A stretch of 64,000 nt of DNA. Origin: Agarilytica rhodophyticola (lineage in GTDB: Bacteria > Pseudomonadota > Gammaproteobacteria > Pseudomonadales > Cellvibrionaceae). The position numbers and the translations under genes are program-made. Within the stretch, counting starts at the first letter, position 1, and each line of letters opens with the position of its first letter. Below are positions 35,445-46,627 of the stretch, one piece after another. Below the pieces are notes generated by a model. The model was given only the letters and a program-made list of their open reading frames with translations. It ran no database searches and had not been told where the DNA came from. The stretch lies in assembly GCF_002157225.2 (NCBI RefSeq), contig NZ_CP020038.1, forward strand, positions 3,688,501 to 3,752,500. Reading direction: 5' to 3'.

Positions 35445-36869
35445 TTATTTATTTATATTCCAGTCACCACCTAGGGCGAGGAAAAGATTCACTCGTTGCT
35501 CTAAAGCCAAACGCTGCACCGACAATTTGTTACTGCTGGCAGAGAGCACGCGTTGCTGAACCGTCAATAGATCTACCAGTGCTATTTCCCCCTCTTTGTG
35601 CCTTAGCTGAGCAATTTTATAGGCTTTTTCCGCTTCCTTAACTGAGACATCCAACTCCTGCTCTCTGAGGTTAAGAGTATTGGCAAGATCGAGATTGGTT
35701 TCGGTATCGCTAAAAGCATCTAAGGCTGCTTGGGCATAGGCCGCTAATGCTTGTTTTTGTTCAGCAGTAGCTATTTTTACCTGCGCCCTTCTGGCGCCAC
35801 CGTCGATAATGGGAGCCAGTAAATTACCCGCAATTTGCCACACCACATTTTCAGGGTTGGTAATATTAGATAAAGCGTTGGAAGAGCCACCTATACTGCT
35901 GGTTAAACTCAGCTGCGGCAGACGCGCCGCTTTGGCTTGTTTAACCGAATTAAATGCCGCCGCAACGCGCCGCTCGCTAGCGATAAGATCTGGTCGGCGT
36001 TCTAATATATCCGATGGTATTCCTGCAGGGGGCATGGCTGGCAGTGTTGGTAAGTTTTTTTGCACGGAGATATCCCCTTTCGGATAACGTCCAAGCAGTA
36101 CCTCAAGTGCTCTTAGAGCATCTCGTTGGGAAGCTTCTAGGGCAATAAGCTGCTCTCGCCTCGATGCTAAATCAGAGTTTGTTAAAGCCACATCTTGCGC
36201 AGAGGCAAGGCCGTTGTCGTATTGAATTTTGACAATGCGGAAGGTTTCTTCTAGCGAAGTGAGAATATCTTTTAGTATTTGAACTTGTCGTCCGGCTTCG
36301 ATGGCGATGAAATACGCTCTGGCTGTCGCTGCGGCAATGGAATATTGGGTAAACTTATAATCCGCAGCAGCAGCTTCTGCGCTGGCTACCGCCGCCCGTT
36401 TACCGGCAGAAATACGTCCCCATAAATCCACTTCCCAGTTTAATTGCGCCGACAATGTTTGACTGGAAGCGTTAGCGTTAGAGTTTTGCGCAGAGCCACT
36501 GCGAGAGTTAGCATAAGCGAGATTCACCTGCGGTTGCAGTTGCGCCCCTGCTTGCACTGCCAGCGCACGCGCGCGTTCCACATTGGCCGATGCTGCTTGC
36601 AAATTATAATTATTAACCAGAGCTTGATCTACCAAGTTTACCAATAGAGGATCGTTAAATGTATCCAACCAATTTATTTGACGTGCTTGCTGCAACTGAG
36701 AAGGATCCACGTGAGTGGCCCAACTCTGTGGCGTAAATTTTTTATAGCCGGCAATTTTAGACTGTACTTTACTTTCGTTTTTTGCCGTTGATGTTACACA
36801 ACCTGCACTTAGCAACATCGTGCAGGTCAGAGGCACCAATAATAGAGACGGTATTTTTCCTATTTGCAT
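35445..36869 (-). CDS. RND outer-membrane channel lipoprotein (OprM/NodT family)
   Basis: TolC-like trimeric channel. The start ATG at 36869 gives QIGKIPSLLLVPLTC and lipobox LSAGC; it has GAGGA about 10 bp upstream. An ATG at 36878 lies too close to that site, and a start at 36950 would overlap the pump gene. Two OEP repeats are visible (RARALAVQAGAQLQPQVNL and AFNSVKQAKAARLPQLSL), each followed by a helical hairpin. It directly follows the RND pump and may also serve the MexEF-like pair, which has no channel gene. Confidence 0.92.
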   Translation of the reverse strand: MQIGKIPSLLLVPLTCTMLLSAGCVTSTAKNESKVQSKIAGYKKFTPQSWATHVDPSQLQQARQINWLDTFNDPLLVNLVDQALVNNYNLQAASANVERARALAVQAGAQLQPQVNLAYANSRSGSAQNSNANASSQTLSAQLNWEVDLWGRISAGKRAAVASAEAAAADYKFTQYSIAAATARAYFIAIEAGRQVQILKDILTSLEETFRIVKIQYDNGLASAQDVALTNSDLASRREQLIALEASQRDALRALEVLLGRYPKGDISVQKNLPTLPAMPPAGIPSDILERRPDLIASERRVAAAFNSVKQAKAARLPQLSLTSSIGGSSNALSNITNPENVVWQIAGNLLAPIIDGGARRAQVKIATAEQKQALAAYAQAALDAFSDTETNLDLANTLNLREQELDVSVKEAEKAYKIAQLRHKEGEIALVDLLTVQQRVLSASSNKLSVQRLALEQRVNLFLALGGDWNINK

Positions 36870-36888
36870 GTATTGCATATCCTCATTT

Positions 36889-39800
36889 TTATGACTTGTC
36901 ATCGGCTTTAATATTAAAAAATATCGCGTATAAAACAGGGACAATAACAAGCGTTAATAACGTAGCGAAGGTCAAACCAAAAATCAGTACCACGGACATA
37001 GATTTAAAAAACGCATCAAAATATAAAGGAATGACACCCAATACTGTGGTCAATGCTCCCATCATTACAGGACGCACACGACTAGCTGCGGAATCTATCA
37101 CCGCATTAAAAGGAGCTTTGCCCTCGTTAATTTCAAGATCAGTTTGATCCACCAGTACAATGGCATTTTTAATAAGTAAACCTGACAGAGACAGAAGCCC
37201 AAGTATGGCCATAAATTCCATAGGAGTTTGAGTGGCCACTAAGCCCACCACAACACCAATAATGGCCAGCGGCACCACCAGCCAGATAACAATGGGTTGA
37301 CGCACTGTGCCGAACAATACAAACACAATGATCACCATTGCCATAAACCCAAGCGGTATTGTGGAGGCTAGATTTTCATTGGATTCTTTAGAATCACCAT
37401 ACTCCCCTCCCCATTCCAGTGAATAGCCGTCGGCAAGTTCAATCGCTTCAATTTGCGGACGTACACGTTCAAATAAATCCGATGCCAACTCACTTGGGTA
37501 AGGATCACTTTGCGCTTTTATTTGCCAAAATCTATTTTCTCGCCGCACTAAACCGTCGCGCCAGATAGTTCTGAAACCATCGGTAACTTGCCCAATAGGA
37601 ACAGCTCTACCAGTGACCGAACTCACCACTTGGATATTCCAGATATTTTCCACATCGAGCCGCTCATGTTCAGGAGCCCGAGAAATAATCGGAATAAGTT
37701 CATCATCTTCGCGGTAAAAACCTACCGAACGTCCTGAAAAATTTGTTTGCAAGGCAAGCGCCAGATCTTCTCGCGAAACACCAGCACGTTGGCCTGAGCT
37801 TTTTGCGTAGATTGGCTCAATAACACTGACTTTCTGCCGCCAATTATCTTTGATAGAGAGTGCACCACCATCTGCGATCATAATGGCTTTGGCTTGGTTA
37901 GCCAGATCTCGTAATACTTTAGGATCGGGGCCAGTAAATTCCGCTTCTATTTTAGAGCCGCCACCGGGACCTAAGACAAAACGCCAGACTTTGCCCTGAG
38001 CTTGAGGAAAGGTTTGTTCAAGATGTTCTTGAATACCTGGAATAAGGCCACCGATAACATCGTAATTCTTGGCCCTAACTAACAATTGTCCATAGGCGGA
38101 GTTTGGCGATTCTGGACCATATACCAGCATAAAACGCGGCGCTCCTCCGCCCACTGATACTTGAACAGCCTCGACCCCATCTAAAGTGCTGATATATTTT
38201 TCGATTTGTTTTATATCTTTGGTGGTTTTACTGATATCCGTACCCTGTGGCAGCCAGTAATCCACCACAAAGATAGGTGTCGTCGATGAAGGAAAAAAGC
38301 CGGATTTTACAAAGCCAAAACCCCAAACCGACAGCGCAAATATCACCACCACACCTGCCACAAAGGCAATCCGCTGGGCTAATGCAAAATGCAGAAATTG
38401 CTTATATTTAGTAAATAACGGACTTTCAGACTGCTGCTGTTGGTTATTGTTTTCTGACGACTCATTAAAAAGCCAATAGCAAAATAAAGGTGTTAATGTA
38501 ATAGCGAACAACCAGCTATACATAAGAGAAATCATGATGACCCAAAACAAATGCCCGGTGTATTCAGCAGTAGAACCAGGGGCAAAGCCAATGGGTGCAA
38601 AGGCAATAATTCCCACTAAGGTGCCACCTAGTAAAGGCCAGGTAGTGCGTTTGACAATCAGTTTGGCAATATCAAGTTTACGTATGCCATTTTGCACGCC
38701 CACTAAAATACCCTCTGTTACAACGATGGCATTGTCCACCATCATCCCTAGCGCGATAATTAAGGCACCGAGGGAAATACGATGCATGGGAATACCGGAG
38801 ATATCCATGGTGGCTAAGGTCGCGAATATGGTCAGTAATAATACGACGCCAATGACGATGGCAGATTTTAGCCCCATAAAAATTAGCAGAGTAACGATAA
38901 CAATCACCAATGCCGCGATCACATTGATTACAAAGGCATCCACAGATTCTTTGACGATCTTACCTTGGTGATAAAACTCATGCAGTTCGATTCCCAATGG
39001 TCTAAGGTTTTCACTGTCAGTAATTTTTTGATCGATCGCCTCACCAATTTTTACAATATTACTGCCAAGCACACCAGATACTCCCATGGCAATAGCAGGC
39101 TCGCCATTGTATCGATAGAGCTTTTCTGTAGGGTCTTGATAGCCCCGCCAAACGCGAGCAATATCTTTCAGAAAAATAACTTTACCTCGCGCATCTGCGG
39201 AAACAAGGAGATTTTGAATTGAGGAAACAGAATCAATAGAGCCGCTCGGGTCGATGACAATGCGTCGATCACCAATTTTCACATCGCCTGATGTCACTAC
39301 TGCATTTTGTTGGGATAGAATATTGTAGATATTGGAAACCGAAAGCCCTAAAGCCGCTGTTTCTTGCCGTGAAATCTCTACAAAAATGGCCTCGTCTTGC
39401 AAACCATCTAAGGTAACACGGGCAACGCCATCCACCTGCAGCAGAGAATTTTGCAGAGACTTGCCATAACGCTTTAGTTCAGAAGGTGAGTATCCATCCC
39501 CGGTGATAAAATACAGTAAGCCAAAAACATCGCCAAAATCGTCGGCAACATAGGGCGTACCTGCACCTGGTGGTAAGCCTAAGGCGGCATCGTTAACTTT
39601 GTTTCGCAGCTTCGTCCATATCAACTGCAAATCAGACTTGGTCGGTGATGCTTCGTATTTTATTTCAACTGAAATTTCGGATCGGCCATCTGTGGAAAAA
39701 GACTTAATGGTTTTCACTTCAGCCATTTGCTGAATGGCTTTTTCTAAAGGATCGGTAATTTCCAGAGCGACCTCGCGAGGACTCGCGCCGGGATAAGAGG

Positions 39801-39945
39801 TTATCACCAGAGCTTCGCGAATAGTAAATTCCGGGTCTTCAAAGCGCGCCATATTTTGATACGCAGACCAGCCCCCAATGATTGTCAAGAGGATGACAAT
39901 AACGCTCAGCACTCTATTTTTTATGGTAAATTCAGCTATATTCAT
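36889..39945 (-). CDS. RND efflux pump (VexH/TriC-like)
   Basis: 1018-aa RND transporter. TM1 is NRVLSVIVILLTIIGGW; the porter repeats include GASPREVALEITDPLEKAI, and TM4 has LIIALGMMVDNAIVVTEGI. This shows a single Asp-Asn pair (DN) where HAE1 drug pumps usually show DD, as in the TriC/VexH and acriflavin-resistance subgroup. The second half has LLSLSGLLIKNAIVLVDQ. It starts 4 bp after the adaptor stop and is 11-20 bp from the channel gene. Substrates are unknown; organic solvents, bile-like detergents or biocides are plausible from the family. Confidence 0.9.
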   Translation of the reverse strand: MNIAEFTIKNRVLSVIVILLTIIGGWSAYQNMARFEDPEFTIREALVITSYPGASPREVALEITDPLEKAIQQMAEVKTIKSFSTDGRSEISVEIKYEASPTKSDLQLIWTKLRNKVNDAALGLPPGAGTPYVADDFGDVFGLLYFITGDGYSPSELKRYGKSLQNSLLQVDGVARVTLDGLQDEAIFVEISRQETAALGLSVSNIYNILSQQNAVVTSGDVKIGDRRIVIDPSGSIDSVSSIQNLLVSADARGKVIFLKDIARVWRGYQDPTEKLYRYNGEPAIAMGVSGVLGSNIVKIGEAIDQKITDSENLRPLGIELHEFYHQGKIVKESVDAFVINVIAALVIVIVTLLIFMGLKSAIVIGVVLLLTIFATLATMDISGIPMHRISLGALIIALGMMVDNAIVVTEGILVGVQNGIRKLDIAKLIVKRTTWPLLGGTLVGIIAFAPIGFAPGSTAEYTGHLFWVIMISLMYSWLFAITLTPLFCYWLFNESSENNNQQQQSESPLFTKYKQFLHFALAQRIAFVAGVVVIFALSVWGFGFVKSGFFPSSTTPIFVVDYWLPQGTDISKTTKDIKQIEKYISTLDGVEAVQVSVGGGAPRFMLVYGPESPNSAYGQLLVRAKNYDVIGGLIPGIQEHLEQTFPQAQGKVWRFVLGPGGGSKIEAEFTGPDPKVLRDLANQAKAIMIADGGALSIKDNWRQKVSVIEPIYAKSSGQRAGVSREDLALALQTNFSGRSVGFYREDDELIPIISRAPEHERLDVENIWNIQVVSSVTGRAVPIGQVTDGFRTIWRDGLVRRENRFWQIKAQSDPYPSELASDLFERVRPQIEAIELADGYSLEWGGEYGDSKESNENLASTIPLGFMAMVIIVFVLFGTVRQPIVIWLVVPLAIIGVVVGLVATQTPMEFMAILGLLSLSGLLIKNAIVLVDQTDLEINEGKAPFNAVIDSAASRVRPVMMGALTTVLGVIPLYFDAFFKSMSVVLIFGLTFATLLTLVIVPVLYAIFFNIKADDKS

Positions 39946-39949
39946 GAAC

Positions 39950-41035
39950 TTAATTCCACTCGCGTATTTTCATGCCTTCAGAAAGGTAAGCGGCACCAGC
40001 ACCAGCAATCACATCATCTTGCTTAAGACCTTCGATAATAACCTGAGTATCGCCAACGCCATCTTCTACTTTCACCTGACGTTTGCTTACGGTCATTGTT
40101 TCACGGTCGACAATCCAAACATACTGTTGTTCGCCATCACTGGAAATAGAACTCAAAGGAACTGCAACGCGAGTGTCTGTCTTTTCGCTTTCGCGACTTA
40201 GCTCTATCGTCGCGTTCATACCGGGAAAGACATTTAAATTTGCAGGTGGAGGAAATGTAAATGTAATGGCATAGGTTTGCGAGGCAGTGTCGGCCAATAA
40301 TTCAGCTTCTTCAAATTCAGCTTCTATCGGCTGATCCGGCGCTACATCTAAGATAACAAATACTTTGCGCTTTTCACTCTCAGATTCTTCTTTGGGAATA
40401 CGAGCCAGAAAATTAGCGGGCAAATCAATGGTAGCTTTCAATAATTCTTCTCCCATCAAGACCACCAGCACTTGACCTGGGGAAACTGTGGCCAACCTTT
40501 CCACTGTAGTCTGTGCCACAATACCGTCATAAGGGGCTCTTAATGTAGAATCGGCTAAGGCTTTTTCTGCACTATCTAATTGCGCTTTGCTAATATCCCG
40601 CTGGGCTCGTCGCTGCTCTAATACGGTTCGAGCAATAGCATCTTCCTCAGATAAGCGAACAGCACGCTGATATTCATCTTCGGCATTTTTATACTGCGCT
40701 TTTGCCGATGCTAAGGAAGAATTAAAATCCCGTTGATCCAGCTTAGCGATAAGGTCACCACGCTTTAAGCTCTGTGCTTCTTTTATTGGAAACTCTTCTA
40801 ATCTGCCTCCTACTTGAAGACTCAGCTCAGATAACCTATTGGCGCCGATAACGGCTGGAAAGCGAGCAATTTCTCGTGCACCGGCAGTTTCTACGGTAAT
40901 CATTTTAATCGGGCGAACAATTTCTTTATTAGAAGACGCCTCCTCTTTTTTTGTACATGCATTAAGAAGGCAAACAATGATCAGCATGAGGCCGACCTTA
41001 AAGCCATGAGAGACAAAACTGCTTTGTAATAACAT
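39950..41035 (-). CDS. RND periplasmic adaptor lipoprotein
   Basis: 361-aa membrane-fusion protein of the second RND system. Lipobox LLNAC gives Cys27. The lipoyl halves (QVGGRLEEFPIKEAQSLKRG and STLRAPYDGIVAQTTVERL) flank a short coiled coil (about residues 98-160). C-terminal domain ends KIREWN. First gene of an operon adaptor-pump-channel-LpxR (all minus strand, spacings 4, 19 and 12 bp). No regulator gene is adjacent; the 500-bp upstream region may hold the control sites. Confidence 0.9.
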   Translation of the reverse strand: MLLQSSFVSHGFKVGLMLIIVCLLNACTKKEEASSNKEIVRPIKMITVETAGAREIARFPAVIGANRLSELSLQVGGRLEEFPIKEAQSLKRGDLIAKLDQRDFNSSLASAKAQYKNAEDEYQRAVRLSEEDAIARTVLEQRRAQRDISKAQLDSAEKALADSTLRAPYDGIVAQTTVERLATVSPGQVLVVLMGEELLKATIDLPANFLARIPKEESESEKRKVFVILDVAPDQPIEAEFEEAELLADTASQTYAITFTFPPPANLNVFPGMNATIELSRESEKTDTRVAVPLSSISSDGEQQYVWIVDRETMTVSKRQVKVEDGVGDTQVIIEGLKQDDVIAGAGAAYLSEGMKIREWN

Positions 41036-41535
41036 CTAAACTTCCCCAAGTGAGTCAGTAGAATTTATATTATGAATACCCTATTCGTTTATATTCGACA
41101 ATTTTCAATTATGGTAAAAATGTAAAAAATTGTTCCTGTTACGCATAGTGTTATGAAAATATTTCATGGCGCTTAAATAGCGGCCTTAAATGAACGGAGC
41201 CCAGCATACAATATGATACGGAAAAAACAATTTGTTAGCCTAAGTTATTGGTTAATTCTGTGATTGTTAACCAATCAGACAATAAATTGATGCTTTTTTC
41301 ATCGCTCAATGATAATGTACATCGCGCGTTTTAAGGATAGTTTTAACGATTTAAAAGTGTGGAAAAAATATGCGTATAGAATAGAAAAGAAAAACGTAAA
41401 TTGAAAAGAAAATACTTGATGATGAATAAGCAATTATATGATTTAGATCATTGCTTTTGGAGCAATAGCTCTTCGAAGACTCTAGTACAAACTTGCCAAT
41501 GAAGAGCTAGTAATGAAAAGCTATTAAAGTATTAT
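41036..41535. other. Intergenic region upstream of the RND operon
   Basis: 500 bp without a gene. ATTGGTTAA (41247-41255) and its complement TTAACCAAT (41267-41275) form a 9-bp inverted repeat that could be an operator or a weak hairpin. Nothing else recognised. Confidence 0.45.
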
Positions 41536-43050
41536 TTAATGGCAGAAATTATTAACAAACGATCCTTTTTCGGCAAGCATAGGATTAGTCGTATTATCCC
41601 GAACACTTAGCCAAGCACTATGGCTAGTGGTATTAAATAAAGCATTAACACAATACTTTCCACCGGCATTATTTTGGCTTAAATGATCACGTTTGATATC
41701 CACAAGAATGCTGTTTATACCCCCATCATATCCATCAATCCCATTGATCATCATGGTGCCGTAGCGGTTATAATAAACACCCGTTAGATAATCTTCCAGA
41801 TGAATATTGTTCAATACAATAGGCCCTCGACCTCTGACAACAATTGCATTTTGAAAAACATCCACTGGCCCTAAAAGAGGTATTGTTGAGGACCGTGTTG
41901 TCGCTGACGGCAGAATCGCCTTCGCATTTGACAACGAAATACCAGTAATTCGTTTTTTTGACGATGAATCTTTAATAAGGTTAGTCGTTAAATTGCTGAT
42001 GGTTAGGTGTTGCGTGGCTGAACCTATGTATACGGGGACAATACGTTCATTGGCATTATCATCTTGGTGACCAATGAGGCTGACATCCTCCACTATCATT
42101 TGATTAACATTACCATTCCAGCCAGAGGAACAATTAGCGGCTTCGTAGTCACTATAACATGCAGGAAATGAAAGGCCATTCACTGTGAAACCATTGATCC
42201 AAACATCGTGTATGCGTGTGCCTTCCTGCGCTTTTAGTGTAGCGATACCGCTAGTTAAACAGGATTTTGAAATACTTTGTAAATCGATATAGAGGTGTTC
42301 CACCGACAGCCAATGTTCAAATACTGAGCTATCGTTGTCTTGGTAAGCCGTTGGATTACCGATAAATATCGCGGCACTCATATTGCCACTGCCATTCCAT
42401 GGGATTGGGCAGGAGCGATATTTCAATATTGTGCTTGCCGAATTAACGCCAACCAATCGCGTTCTATTTTTTACTGTAATAGTTTCTTCGATATCGTATT
42501 GTCCTACTCCCAGCTCCAATATACCCATGTCATAGGTTGAGTCCATGGCTTTATTAATTGCTTTTCCGTCACATATACCATCACTGGCAATGCCCCCCCA
42601 CCAAGCAGCTTGTTTGCGACCAGTTGTGCTGGCAATACTAGCTTTAGAGCCTTGTTTACCTAAAAATACAGAACCACGGCCGTAAAAAATCTGTTTTGCA
42701 GGTGCAATAATCTCACCATAGATATTTAATTCCAGCCCTTGCGGAACTCTAACACCCGCCACGCCTTTAAATTCTATTGAGTAACCAGCAATCAAATCCA
42801 CACTGTGATTGATATCTACGATACCCTCCACAATGATATGGCCTCGTTCTTTTCCAATCAGTGTTTGCAGGCACGCATCTGTATTACAACGTTCAGTCAG
42901 TCCTCGATTATAGTGATGAACAGTAATATTAGGTGGGAAGCCGCTGGGGCCTTCAAGCTCAGGTTGCGTGCAACTGTGAGCAAGCTCACTGAGACCATAT
43001 AAAGTGATGAACAATAAGTGAAACGGCAAGGTTGGCCATTTAAGTTTCAT
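41536..43050 (-). CDS. Secreted parallel beta-helix protein (pectate-lyase-3 fold)
   Basis: 504-aa protein with a signal peptide (to about residue 26, then SCTQPELEGPSG). The body alternates short beta strands and turns typical of a right-handed beta-helix (GILELGVGQYDIEETITVKN, TRIHDVWINGFTVNGLSFP, GPIVLNNIHLEDYLTGVYY). It is Cys-rich (eight or more Cys), consistent with export. Similar proteins degrade polysaccharides or act as tailspike-like adhesins, but no catalytic residues can be assigned. It lies downstream of a terminator after the ELWxxDGT gene, so it is probably a separate unit. Confidence 0.7.
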   Translation of the reverse strand: MKLKWPTLPFHLLFITLYGLSELAHSCTQPELEGPSGFPPNITVHHYNRGLTERCNTDACLQTLIGKERGHIIVEGIVDINHSVDLIAGYSIEFKGVAGVRVPQGLELNIYGEIIAPAKQIFYGRGSVFLGKQGSKASIASTTGRKQAAWWGGIASDGICDGKAINKAMDSTYDMGILELGVGQYDIEETITVKNRTRLVGVNSASTILKYRSCPIPWNGSGNMSAAIFIGNPTAYQDNDSSVFEHWLSVEHLYIDLQSISKSCLTSGIATLKAQEGTRIHDVWINGFTVNGLSFPACYSDYEAANCSSGWNGNVNQMIVEDVSLIGHQDDNANERIVPVYIGSATQHLTISNLTTNLIKDSSSKKRITGISLSNAKAILPSATTRSSTIPLLGPVDVFQNAIVVRGRGPIVLNNIHLEDYLTGVYYNRYGTMMINGIDGYDGGINSILVDIKRDHLSQNNAGGKYCVNALFNTTSHSAWLSVRDNTTNPMLAEKGSFVNNFCH

Positions 43051-43113
43051 GTATCCCCCAAGATATATCTAATAAAATAAAGAGATACTTTAAGTTGATA
43101 CCTGGAGAAAAAC

Positions 43114-43131
43114 GCCCCCTCTATTGGGGGC
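43114..43131 (-). terminator. Rho-independent terminator of the ELWxxDGT gene
   Basis: GCCCCC-loop-GGGGGC stem, read on the minus strand, is followed by GTTTTTCTCC. It lies 71 bp beyond the 972-aa gene's stop. Confidence 0.75.
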
Positions 43132-43201
43132 TTTAAAATAAGGATAAATAGTAGTAAAAGTTATTTTTACAGAAAATTATTTCTACTGGAAAAGGCTATT
43201 T

Positions 43202-46120
43202 TTACTCATCAAGAGAGAGATATAAACCAGATTCTGTACCTTCATTAATATCTTTAATGAGTACTGTACCTGATTCACTGCCATCAGTTTTCCATAACTC
43301 CATGCCTAATTGACTACGCGCAAAAACATAAAAAACACCCTCATTACTGAACACCTCAGGCTGAGAATTCATGAGACCAGGATAGATATCTTTAACAAGC
43401 ACAGTACCATCTTCTGAGCCATCTGTTTTCCAGAGTTCTTCACCATGAACCCCGTCGTTGGCAGAAAAATATACGATGTCATCATCGGTTGCGTAAAAGA
43501 TAATGGATGCTCCTTGTGGTCCGGGATAGATTTCTTTTACTCGCGTTGTACCTGCTGCACTACCGTCGGATTTCCAAAGTTCATAATTATTATTGTTGTC
43601 TGCTGTATCCACTGCACTTAGGTAAAGAGCGCCGTTCAAAACCATCGCTTCACCTGTTACATTTAAATTACTGACCAAGCGCGTTCCCGTTTCACTACCA
43701 TCACTCTTCCATAACCCTGGGCTTGGTGAGCGAACAGAAAAATATACAGTATTACCAATAGCACCCAATAAAAATGGGAAGGAAGACCCGGAGCCGCTCA
43801 CCATATCCGTAACGAGTTGCGTACCGCTCTGGGTCCCATCTGACGTCCATAACTCTCGACCATTGATACCATCATCAGCAACGAAATATAACGCGTCGCT
43901 GGTGGCAACAAATTCAAAGGCTTGATTATTAGTGGATATATTTTTGACCAAGGTGGCCCCACTGCTGCCGTCAGTCTGCCATATTCCACGGTTGACGCCA
44001 TCGTAAGCAGAAAAGTAAATTCTGTTGTTAAACTCAATAAAACCTGCCGGATTGGAGCTTCCTGGCACAACGATGGAGTCTATATTTACACCGATAGTGT
44101 TGATATCTGCCAGCATCCCGGTTCCCACACTGGTGCCGTCAGACTTCCATAACTCTTCACCATTCACACCGTCATCAGCGGCAAAAAATAATGTATTGCC
44201 AATGGCAAACAACTCCACAACAAGATCTCCAGAGTCGTCAAAAAAAGCATTACCCGAAGGGTTGATATCTGCTACCAGAGATGTACCCTGCTCGGTGCCG
44301 TCGGAGCGCCATAATTCATTACCATGAACACCGTCATCAGCGGGGAAATAATGAACATCTCCGATCGTTGCTTGTGACAAAAAGCCGTCTGAACTGGACT
44401 GACTTGCCGAATTAATATTTTGTGTCATCATGGTTCCTGCTGCTGTGCCATCCGTCTGCCACAGCTCAGCACCATTGATACCATCATCCGCTTCAAAGTA
44501 AAGGACATCATCGAGTACAACACGAGATAAGAATATATGGGCGAAGTTTCCTTGAGTATTGATACTGTCGACTAAAACAGTACCCGTAGCACTGCCATCA
44601 GAACGCCATAGCCCATCACTATTTTCTGCTGATTGTGCGCTAAAATAAACTTCGCCGTTGAGTTCACGAAACATTGCGGGAAACGCGCTACCATTGCCCG
44701 GATAAATATCTCTCACCATTACCGTACCGCTATCAGTACCATCGGTTTTCCATAACTCACTACCATGAATACCGTCATCGGCTCTAAAATAAATAGTATT
44801 ACCTACTTTTGTGAAGCCACCGGGTGAAGAACCAAAACTACTTGGGTCTGGATTAATATCTTTTACTAACACGGTGCCTATTTCTGTACCGTCAGATTTC
44901 CATAGTTCTTGACCGGTACCATCAAAATTAGCGCTAAAATATAGGGTATTATCAATGGCGGTTAGCCGGTTTACAAAGGCGCTTGCACTGCCGGTACGAA
45001 TATCTCTTACACGAACTGTGCCCGAGTCAGAGCCGTCGGACTTCCACAGCTCTTCACCGAGGGAATCGCTGGCAGTAAAATATAACGTGTTGCCAAGTTT
45101 CGTCAGCCAGTTGGGCGATGAGCCATCTTGCCCGGGATTAATATCTTTTACTAAAACCGTGCCAGCCTCGGTACCATCAGATTTCCACAACTCAATTCCG
45201 TGATCGCTATCTTTTGCCGCAAAAAATAATGTATTTTCCACTACCGTAAGCAAAGAGATAGAAGCGAAATCCAGTTGATTGTTAGGATCAAAATCCTTAA
45301 CAACAACGGTACCGGATTCTGTACCATCCGATTTCCACAACCTCTTACTATTATCACTATCATCCACAAATGTGAAAAATAATGTATTACCGACTGGCGT
45401 GAGCCAGCCTAAGGTGTCACTGTCACCATTTTTTTTGAACTCTTTTACAAGCTCTGTACCACTATCAGTGCCATCAGACTTCCATAAACCAAACCCTTCA
45501 GTATCATCTAGGGCTTCAAAAAATAATGAATCACCAACAACTACCATTCGGCCAGGGCCATCGGCAATGGGGAGTGATCTAAAGTTTTTGACCAATTCGC
45601 TAGTTCCGTTGGCGCGGTTAAGAACACGTAATTCTTCGCCATTCTTACCGTCATTAGCAGTAAAAAATAGTTCACCATTAAACTCAATAAAAGACAGTAT
45701 ATCGGCATCGGCGTCGATGGTGTTGATATCACGGGTAAGATGAGTACCCTCTTCAGAACCATCGCTTATCCACAATTCCATGCCATGTTCACCGTCATCG
45801 GCACTAAAGAAAAATCCAATCGTTATTGGATCTGGTATGGGGCTAACAGTGGGACTCGGGCTTGATGTGGGTATAGGGCTTGAAGTTGGTGTAGGCGTTG
45901 CTGTTGGACTAGGGCCGACGCTAACTGTTGGAGTGGGCGTTGGTGTCGTTGTAGGGCTGGGGCTTGCACTTGGGCTTGGGGCCACACTTGGACTGGGGCT
46001 AGGCGTTGGCGTAGTGTTAGATCCACCTTGTGACGGACTATCTGACCCTCCGCCATCACAGGCCTGAAGGGTGAGTGTACTCGTTAATAAAATTACATAG
46101 GTCAATGACGAAACTTTCAT
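43202..46120 (-). CDS. ELWxxDGT-repeat surface lipoprotein
   Basis: 972-aa lipoprotein (lipobox LQAC, Cys21). A Pro/Thr/Ser linker at about residues 30-95 precedes about 18 repeats of roughly 45-50 residues. Each has the core [18 protein letters not shown], with variants GLW, RLW and GIW. This family is predicted to form beta-propeller-like strands displayed outside the cell. Interrepeat sequence FFxAxDGxxGxELW is well conserved, suggesting selection or recent homogenisation. Binding target unknown. The low-complexity codons of the linker make GC-rich DNA at 45840-46030. Confidence 0.88.
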   Translation of the reverse strand: MKVSSLTYVILLTSTLTLQACDGGGSDSPSQGGSNTTPTPSPSPSVAPSPSASPSPTTTPTPTPTVSVGPSPTATPTPTSSPIPTSSPSPTVSPIPDPITIGFFFSADDGEHGMELWISDGSEEGTHLTRDINTIDADADILSFIEFNGELFFTANDGKNGEELRVLNRANGTSELVKNFRSLPIADGPGRMVVVGDSLFFEALDDTEGFGLWKSDGTDSGTELVKEFKKNGDSDTLGWLTPVGNTLFFTFVDDSDNSKRLWKSDGTESGTVVVKDFDPNNQLDFASISLLTVVENTLFFAAKDSDHGIELWKSDGTEAGTVLVKDINPGQDGSSPNWLTKLGNTLYFTASDSLGEELWKSDGSDSGTVRVRDIRTGSASAFVNRLTAIDNTLYFSANFDGTGQELWKSDGTEIGTVLVKDINPDPSSFGSSPGGFTKVGNTIYFRADDGIHGSELWKTDGTDSGTVMVRDIYPGNGSAFPAMFRELNGEVYFSAQSAENSDGLWRSDGSATGTVLVDSINTQGNFAHIFLSRVVLDDVLYFEADDGINGAELWQTDGTAAGTMMTQNINSASQSSSDGFLSQATIGDVHYFPADDGVHGNELWRSDGTEQGTSLVADINPSGNAFFDDSGDLVVELFAIGNTLFFAADDGVNGEELWKSDGTSVGTGMLADINTIGVNIDSIVVPGSSNPAGFIEFNNRIYFSAYDGVNRGIWQTDGSSGATLVKNISTNNQAFEFVATSDALYFVADDGINGRELWTSDGTQSGTQLVTDMVSGSGSSFPFLLGAIGNTVYFSVRSPSPGLWKSDGSETGTRLVSNLNVTGEAMVLNGALYLSAVDTADNNNNYELWKSDGSAAGTTRVKEIYPGPQGASIIFYATDDDIVYFSANDGVHGEELWKTDGSEDGTVLVKDIYPGLMNSQPEVFSNEGVFYVFARSQLGMELWKTDGSESGTVLIKDINEGTESGLYLSLDE

Positions 46121-46627
46121 AAATAACCTGTGGTTCCTTTTTTAAAACACTTTGATATTAGCTACTTTAAACAAAGCTAATGGTTGACTATGATCAATAG
46201 ATAAATATGAAAAGAGCAATATAATAGATGCTTTCAATTGATAATTATGAGTAGGCATATTTCAAGAATTGCCTTCTTGGGTCAATTACCAAATTTTGTA
46301 ATTACGACAACGATTGATTTTTACACGTTTCTTTAGCTCCTCCATCTAAATCTAAAATCAACAATTAATGACCCATCTGCTTAAGTCTAAAAGCCCGTGA
46401 TTTTTATGATTCCTCTCACCTCGGTCAATCCCTAATTTTGGGTATATGCTCAGCCACTACCGCCATCCATTAAACATAAAAAAAACAATAAAAAAGCGGA
46501 AAAGCTTTTGATTCTGGTCAACACATAAAAACCATAATTTCATACTATATAAGTAAAGAAAACGACTAAAAGGAATAACAAAAAACCTAAAAAAATATAT
46601 TCTTGTACCATTAGCAAGGAGACAACA
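46121..46627. other. Intergenic region, no gene recognised
   Basis: 507 bp, AT-rich, between divergent genes. It must hold promoters for the ELWxxDGT lipoprotein and the cytochrome gene. No hairpin terminator, repeat or small gene was recognised. Confidence 0.5.

Noticed and set aside
44955-45743. Long open frames on the plus strand
   Set aside because: They are antisense shadows of the ELWxxDGT repeats, with repeated composition mirroring the real gene.
45840-46030. Repeats that might be a CRISPR or minisatellite
   Set aside because: They are in-frame Pro/Thr/Ser codons of the lipoprotein stalk; no unique spacers exist.
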